From a bacterium (GTDB taxonomy: Bacteria > Patescibacteriota > Microgenomatia > Woykebacterales > RBG-16-39-9b), in NCBI GenBank assembly GCA_030690175.1, contig JAUYHE010000035.1:1-14578 (forward strand): a DNA stretch of 14,578 nucleotides, read 5' to 3'. Of the stretch, positions 11,357-14,578 are shown piece by piece. Position numbers and translations under genes: made by a program. The number at the start of each line of letters is the position of its first letter. The first letter of the stretch is position 1. Under the pieces are notes generated by a model. That model saw nothing but the letters and a program-made list of their open reading frames with translations. It was not told the origin of the DNA and made no database searches.

Positions 11357-12829
11357 TTATAATTCACGTGGTCCATCATAGTACTTCCAAAGAAGAGGGT
11401 GAACTTTTTCAACAAGTTTAAACGCTTTTAGAGTCGGCCGTTGAATGAGATAGTGGGCCCCAGGTCTCGTTCTCAATTTAAAAAGATGGTAGGCTTCTCG
11501 AATATTAAACTTTGCCAAAGTTGGCCGAAGGTGGGCCCTTGTCACCAGATAATGGGCCGAATATGGAAAGGTTTTTTCTACTCTATGATAAGCATCGTCT
11601 GTCCTTTTAATAAGTTCTCTAAAGCGTTTCTCCCACCCCATTTCTATAAATAAATCGGGCACTATATATCCATAATCTACAGACGGGGGCTTCGCAAGAT
11701 AGCTTTGCATTCGATGTCTTTTGTATTCGCGGTAAGTTCCGTAGTCAAAACGAAATTCCATAAGGTAATAGGTAGCAAATTCCAATTCTCTAATAGGCGA
11801 GTCGTGGTGTTTTTTTCCGGAAAGGGCTTCTCTAATTATTTTTTCTTTTTGCGCTTGCGGCAACGCTTTTACTTTTTTCCACAGCGGCTCATAATTTACT
11901 TTCGAGCTTGGATAGAGAAACGCCGTAGTAAATCTATCTTCGGCATCTTTATCGTAAGAGAGTAATTCTACCTCTGACTCGTTACCTTTGATTGAAAGTT
12001 TGGGTCTTGAGAATTTTTTTGATAGGTTGTCCCGGGCTTTTCTTACCTCTAAAACGTAGTCGTTTTTTTCAGAATACTTCACAAGTGTTGGCGTCACGCG
12101 AACTGCTTGTTCTTTCATTACTTCACCGATTTTAACAACCTCTGGATAATGAGAGGACAGAAGCTTAGTCAACATATATTCCACAGAACGCGCGTTGGCC
12201 GTAACACCAACATTTGATAATCTGCCGGTAGTATTCAGAAATCGTGCGTTATCAGTAACAATTTTTCGCAGCCTGGCCGCGTAACCTTTATCTGTTTCCG
12301 TCGGTTTCCTTCTGCGTGTTGGGTGTTTTTTTAAGGACTCATCACTTTTTATATATTCCAGTCCGGTTTTTATAAACTCCTCGTAAGCTTTAAAAAGCAT
12401 GTTTTGGGTACCTTTATATAAATTTAAGAAGGTCTTGTCTTTCTTAATATCGGTCGGGGTATAAAAATAATCGGTGGCGATTATTTGATATCGCGCTGAC
12501 TGCTCGGTGTATGAAGCCAGACGATTATCAGTTATTTCGTCAACAGCTAGCGAAGAAACACCCTCAACAGCGATGTGATGTATAGCGTGCTCGGCAACCG
12601 AAGCGTGACCGTAACCCTCGACTGATACCACCCATTTCTGGTGAAAATTGGCTGCTCCTTCCTCGGTTACTTCAGTTGCCATCTCATCAAAAGGTTTTTG
12701 GGACCTAGAGGTTCTCGCAAAAACTACGGCAATTTCTTCTTCAGTGAGTAACTCATTTTGGGTCAACCCCAAATCTTTTTTAAGTTGTCCGGTCACCCCC
12801 ATGGGGTAAATTCTTCTCTTATATTTCAT
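11357..12829 (-). CDS. thyX: Two-domain ThyX-like thymidylate synthase
   Basis: A ThyX-fold protein of 490 residues, about twice the usual 220-250, made of two ThyX-like halves. ThyX methylates dUMP to dTMP using FAD, methylenetetrahydrofolate and NADPH. The N-half has GYGHASVAEHA (about 72-82), NRLASYTEQSARY, where only the last Arg of the RHR signature remains (D-N-R instead of R-H-R), and TANARSVEYML. The C-half carries KRHRMQSYL (RHR at about 371-373) and RTRPGAHYLIQRP, but not the canonical NE-x-S that follows. The signature is therefore split between halves. Long single-chain forms occur in other bacteria, often annotated as alternative or ThyX-like synthases. I start at the ATG at 12827-12829; a TTG at 12887-12889 would add 20 residues read through a palindrome. 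Context supports dTMP synthesis. Confidence 0.85.
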   Translation of the reverse strand: MKYKRRIYPMGVTGQLKKDLGLTQNELLTEEEIAVVFARTSRSQKPFDEMATEVTEEGAANFHQKWVVSVEGYGHASVAEHAIHHIAVEGVSSLAVDEITDNRLASYTEQSARYQIIATDYFYTPTDIKKDKTFLNLYKGTQNMLFKAYEEFIKTGLEYIKSDESLKKHPTRRRKPTETDKGYAARLRKIVTDNARFLNTTGRLSNVGVTANARSVEYMLTKLLSSHYPEVVKIGEVMKEQAVRVTPTLVKYSEKNDYVLEVRKARDNLSKKFSRPKLSIKGNESEVELLSYDKDAEDRFTTAFLYPSSKVNYEPLWKKVKALPQAQKEKIIREALSGKKHHDSPIRELEFATYYLMEFRFDYGTYREYKRHRMQSYLAKPPSVDYGYIVPDLFIEMGWEKRFRELIKRTDDAYHRVEKTFPYSAHYLVTRAHLRPTLAKFNIREAYHLFKLRTRPGAHYLIQRPTLKAFKLVEKVHPLLWKYYDGPREL

Positions 12830-12841
12830 TTCTTTTAGGTT

Positions 12842-12889
12842 GGTCAAGCGTTGGACAAGGCCTGGCCTTGTCTTTGGCTGATAGGTCAA
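12842..12889. repeat. Palindrome flanked by direct repeats upstream of thyX
   Basis: GACAAGGCC-T-GGCCTTGTC (12854-12872) is a perfect 9-bp inverted repeat around one base. It is bracketed by identical GGTCAA hexamers (12842-12847 and 12884-12889). The arrangement looks like a small insertion with a 6-bp target duplication between the third DCD-family gene and thyX. Confidence 0.5.
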
Positions 12890-12896
12890 TATTTTC

Positions 12897-13436
12897 TTAA
12901 ACCTGGGTTTCCTCTTCTTTTGTGGTAACGCGGCCGCCTTGCCATTGGCCGCGATACGAAGCGCCTTTTCCGGAAACTTCCCAGAAAATAACGTGAAGTA
13001 TTCTCGCTCCTAGTTCAACTGTAAAATCAGCGTTTCCCATATTTTTCAAGCCGATATTTAAAGGGCCTTTGTAACCAGGAGCAATTTGAGTAGTGAGCAG
13101 CCACACCCCACTTCGCAGAAGCGTCGACCGAGGATGCATCGTGGCCACTAAGTAATCTGGTAGGTTCACTCTCTCTATGGTTTGGACCAGGTAAAATTCG
13201 TCTGGCTTGATGGTAAAGGTGGTTACCTTTTTTGGATTGTATTTGGCCACCGATACGCTATCGACGGTTTTTCTCTTTTCGACGCCAAGGAAAGTTTCGC
13301 CTTTTATTTTGAAGACCTCACCAAGCCGCAGATCTAGTCCGGCACCCTCTGGGTTTTCCAGATCACGCTTTCCAAGAGCTTCTACCAGCTTGACTTCTTT
13401 TATTAATCTTTTTATTTTATCGACTCCTAATGCCAT
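12897..13436 (-). CDS. DCD/dUTPase-family paralog 1, catalytic residues altered
   Basis: 179 residues of the trimeric dUTPase/dCTP deaminase fold. Seen are GLDLRLGEVF (about 33-42), HPRSTLLRSGVW for the RSS-x2-R nucleotide motif, IAPGYKGPLNIGLKN and a C-terminal YRGQWQGGR. In E. coli Dcd the third motif reads RIDPGWSG-x3-LEF. Here the Asp is Ala (IAPGYKG) and the Glu position is Gly (NIGLKN), so neither the deaminase glutamate nor the dUTPase aspartate is where expected. It may be a non-catalytic partner of the other paralogs, a regulator, or an enzyme with a shifted active site. The ATG at 13434-13436 has no ribosome site. A stronger start with a similar N-terminus lies 100 bases upstream, beyond a palindromic element. 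Confidence 0.85.
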   Translation of the reverse strand: MALGVDKIKRLIKEVKLVEALGKRDLENPEGAGLDLRLGEVFKIKGETFLGVEKRKTVDSVSVAKYNPKKVTTFTIKPDEFYLVQTIERVNLPDYLVATMHPRSTLLRSGVWLLTTQIAPGYKGPLNIGLKNMGNADFTVELGARILHVIFWEVSGKGASYRGQWQGGRVTTKEEETQV

Positions 13437-13446
13437 AATAATTTTT

Positions 13447-13514
13447 TATAGCCACGAAGTGGTCGCAGGGTTTGGGAGTACTGAGAAACTTTAGTTTCGA
13501 AGTACGGAAAATCC
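13447..13514 (-). repeat. Small palindromic insertion element, copy B (68 bp)
   Basis: It shares the 18-base core CCACGAAGTGGTCGCAGG and the end AATCCTAT with the 37-bp copy inside csaA (1978-2014), in the same orientation relative to the minus-strand genes. The middle differs: here a longer hairpin (GTACT/AGTAC with inner AAACT/AGTTT) replaces the short GGATT/AATCC stem. It fills the gap between two DCD-family genes. Confidence 0.7.
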
Positions 13515-13538
13515 TATTCTGTCTACACCAAGTACCAT
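13515..13538 (-). pseudogene. Orphan gene start, MVLGVDRI, cut by element copy B
   Basis: An ATG (13536-13538) with a strong ribosome site (GGAGG, 8 bases upstream, inside the end of the preceding gene) encodes MVLGVDRI before the palindromic element begins. The intact gene downstream begins MALGVDKI. The two share 6 of 8 residues while most codons differ in sequence, so this looks like the start of a diverged paralog or the former start of the operon's next gene. Confidence 0.5.
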
Positions 13539-13541
13539 TTA

Positions 13542-14021
13542 TTAAACCTCCAGTTTACCAGTCTCTGGTCTGTTGTGATTGTATCTAGATCTATAACCAG
13601 ATACAGGCTTGTCTACCTCTTCAAAAAGAAGTTGGCAAACAGCCAGTCCAGATTTTAATAAAACTGGCTTTTTTGATAAATTTTTCATGGTCAGAATTGG
13701 TTTGCCCGAATAATTTGGCGGCAAAAGATCGGCATCAAAAGTAACTAAAACCCCTAGTCTCGCGAGACTAGAGCGCGGAATAATTCTGGCTAAAATGTTG
13801 TTTGGCAGAGAGATTTTTTCTTGGGTATTGGCCAGCAGAAACTCGTCAAGGGAGAGGTGGTAATCATGTAGATCAATTTCCTTGCCTCGATCTGGATCGA
13901 GCGCCTGATCACCCAGCCGCAAATCTACGCTCACCGCCCCAACCAAATGCTCATCATAAGGATCAATAGTGATTTTTTTCTGGTCGATTAATTTCTTGAT
14001 AGTTTCACCGCTTAGTACCAT
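13542..14021 (-). CDS. DCD/dUTPase-family paralog 2, catalytic residues altered
   Basis: 159 residues of the dCTP deaminase/dUTPase fold: AVSVDLRLGD (about 29-38), IPRSSLARLGVLV with the intact RSS-x2-R motif, LPPNYSGKPILTMKN and SGLAVCQLLFEEVDKP. Where E. coli Dcd has DPGWSG and the catalytic Glu, this protein has Pro for Asp (LPPNYSG) and Thr for Glu (ILTMKN). The C-terminal Gln-containing phosphate motif is also missing (YRSRYNHNRPETGK). Catalysis by the known mechanism is unlikely; a structural or regulatory subunit is possible. It starts at the ATG at 14019-14021, 11 bases after the previous gene, in the same operon. Confidence 0.85.
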   Translation of the reverse strand: MVLSGETIKKLIDQKKITIDPYDEHLVGAVSVDLRLGDQALDPDRGKEIDLHDYHLSLDEFLLANTQEKISLPNNILARIIPRSSLARLGVLVTFDADLLPPNYSGKPILTMKNLSKKPVLLKSGLAVCQLLFEEVDKPVSGYRSRYNHNRPETGKLEV

Positions 14022-14032
14022 TTTTGAATCGT

Positions 14033-14578
14033 CTACCCTTTGCCTTTTTTGGTAAATTCTTGAGCCAGTTTTGACGCTTCTGGTCGGTCTTGTCCGGCAT
14101 ACTTGGCGCCTTTCTTTTTCCGGTAGGGTGTTTCAACAGGGGAAGAAACTTGTTCAAAAGTAAATGAGCATACTCTCATTCCAGGATAAAGTGCTACTGG
14201 CATCACTCCGATATTTCCCAGCTCCATTACGGGCTTGCCGATCCATCCCGGATCAAAACGAGCCGCTGTAGAGTGGACAATGATCCCTAGCCGACCCAAC
14301 GAACTTCTTCCTTCGAGCCGCCCAAGCAGATCATCAGAAAGTTCTAAGCTTTCTACCGTGGTCGCCAGACAAAATTCCCCCGGCCGCATGATAAAAGCTT
14401 CTCCTTTTTTTACATCAATTTCCTTCATAAGCTGCGTTGATAAATTAGGATCTCGCGGGTCAATATAGGGGTATTTGGAGTGGTCGAAGATTTTAAAAGT
14501 TTTGCCCAGGTGAAAATCCACCGTACAAGGACCAAGCTGTTCTTTTAGATTTGGTTTGGGAGAAATTTTTATCTTGCC
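14033..14578 (-). CDS. dcd: dCTP deaminase, N-terminus beyond the window edge
   Basis: Deaminates dCTP to dUTP, the source of dUMP for ThyX. The frame stays open to the right edge (182 codons visible). It reads GKIKISPKP, then CTVDFHLG, which corresponds to the internal S-x-DLRLG motif of Dcd; the GTG at 14519-14521 is therefore not the start. All expected residues are present: EGRSSLGRLG, ARFDPGWIGKPVMELGN (Arg, Asp and the catalytic Glu in MEL), YPGMRVCSFTFE and the C-terminal KYAGQ with its Gln. It is the only one of the three paralogs that looks catalytically complete and the first visible gene of the dTMP operon. Confidence 0.95.
   Translation of the reverse strand, partial: GKIKISPKPNLKEQLGPCTVDFHLGKTFKIFDHSKYPYIDPRDPNLSTQLMKEIDVKKGEAFIMRPGEFCLATTVESLELSDDLLGRLEGRSSLGRLGIIVHSTAARFDPGWIGKPVMELGNIGVMPVALYPGMRVCSFTFEQVSSPVETPYRKKKGAKYAGQDRPEASKLAQEFTKKGKG

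Noticed and set aside
12830..12889. N-terminal extension of thyX from a TTG
   Set aside because: The added 20 residues read through a palindrome flanked by direct repeats and do not resemble ThyX. The start remains uncertain.
1..14578. tRNA or rRNA genes, CRISPR array, transposase, phage genes
   Set aside because: No cloverleaf-like pattern, regular spaced repeat, transposase or phage motif was seen on either strand.

Overview
The window reads as chromosome of a small-genome bacterium of the Candidate Phyla Radiation (Patescibacteria), perhaps near Microgenomates; this placement is inference. Pointers are a 153-residue EF-Ts, a prolyl-tRNA synthetase without its editing insert, a stripped-down rpsB-tsf-frr-rseP-proS cluster, a two-domain ThyX, tandem dCTP-deaminase-family paralogs, and many genes whose -10 box sits 6-9 bases before the start codon (leaderless mRNAs). 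TGA is used as a stop, so this is not a TGA-recoding lineage. Nearly every gene is on the minus strand.

Layout. 1-2500 is an accessory, decaying stretch: the 5' part of a gene of unknown function running off the left edge, a plus-strand SRPBCC/AHSA1 protein, two overlapping small membrane proteins with their own promoter and structured leader, a csaA-like tRNA-binding gene broken by a small palindromic insertion, and a Nudix gene with an in-frame TAA. 2500-3720 holds a small zinc protein, an RRM protein and a membrane-anchored extracytoplasmic protein. 3715-8089 is a reduced translation/membrane cluster (proS, rseP, frr, tsf, rpsB) in the classical order but without pyrH, uppS, cdsA and dxr. 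8266-10574 is a richer-GC island with strong Shine-Dalgarno sites: an orphan Fe-S-type purF with a terminator in its leader, and a duplicated MazG-like zinc protein. 10648-14578 is a dTMP operon: three tandem DCD/dUTPase-family genes, thyX and tmk.

The dTMP genes fit together. The first, edge-truncated DCD protein should deaminate dCTP to dUTP, a dUTPase activity (one of the paralogs or the MazG-like protein) would give dUMP, ThyX would methylate it to dTMP, and Tmk would phosphorylate that. Two of the three DCD paralogs have lost the expected catalytic Asp and Glu.

The most unusual signal is a family of short palindromic insertions. One 37-bp copy (1978-2014) disrupts csaA. A related 68-bp copy (13447-13514) sits just behind an orphaned start codon with a strong ribosome site inside the DCD operon. 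A separate 78-bp in-frame insert sits within csaA. The second main candidate is the pair of translationally coupled small membrane proteins at 1164-1461.
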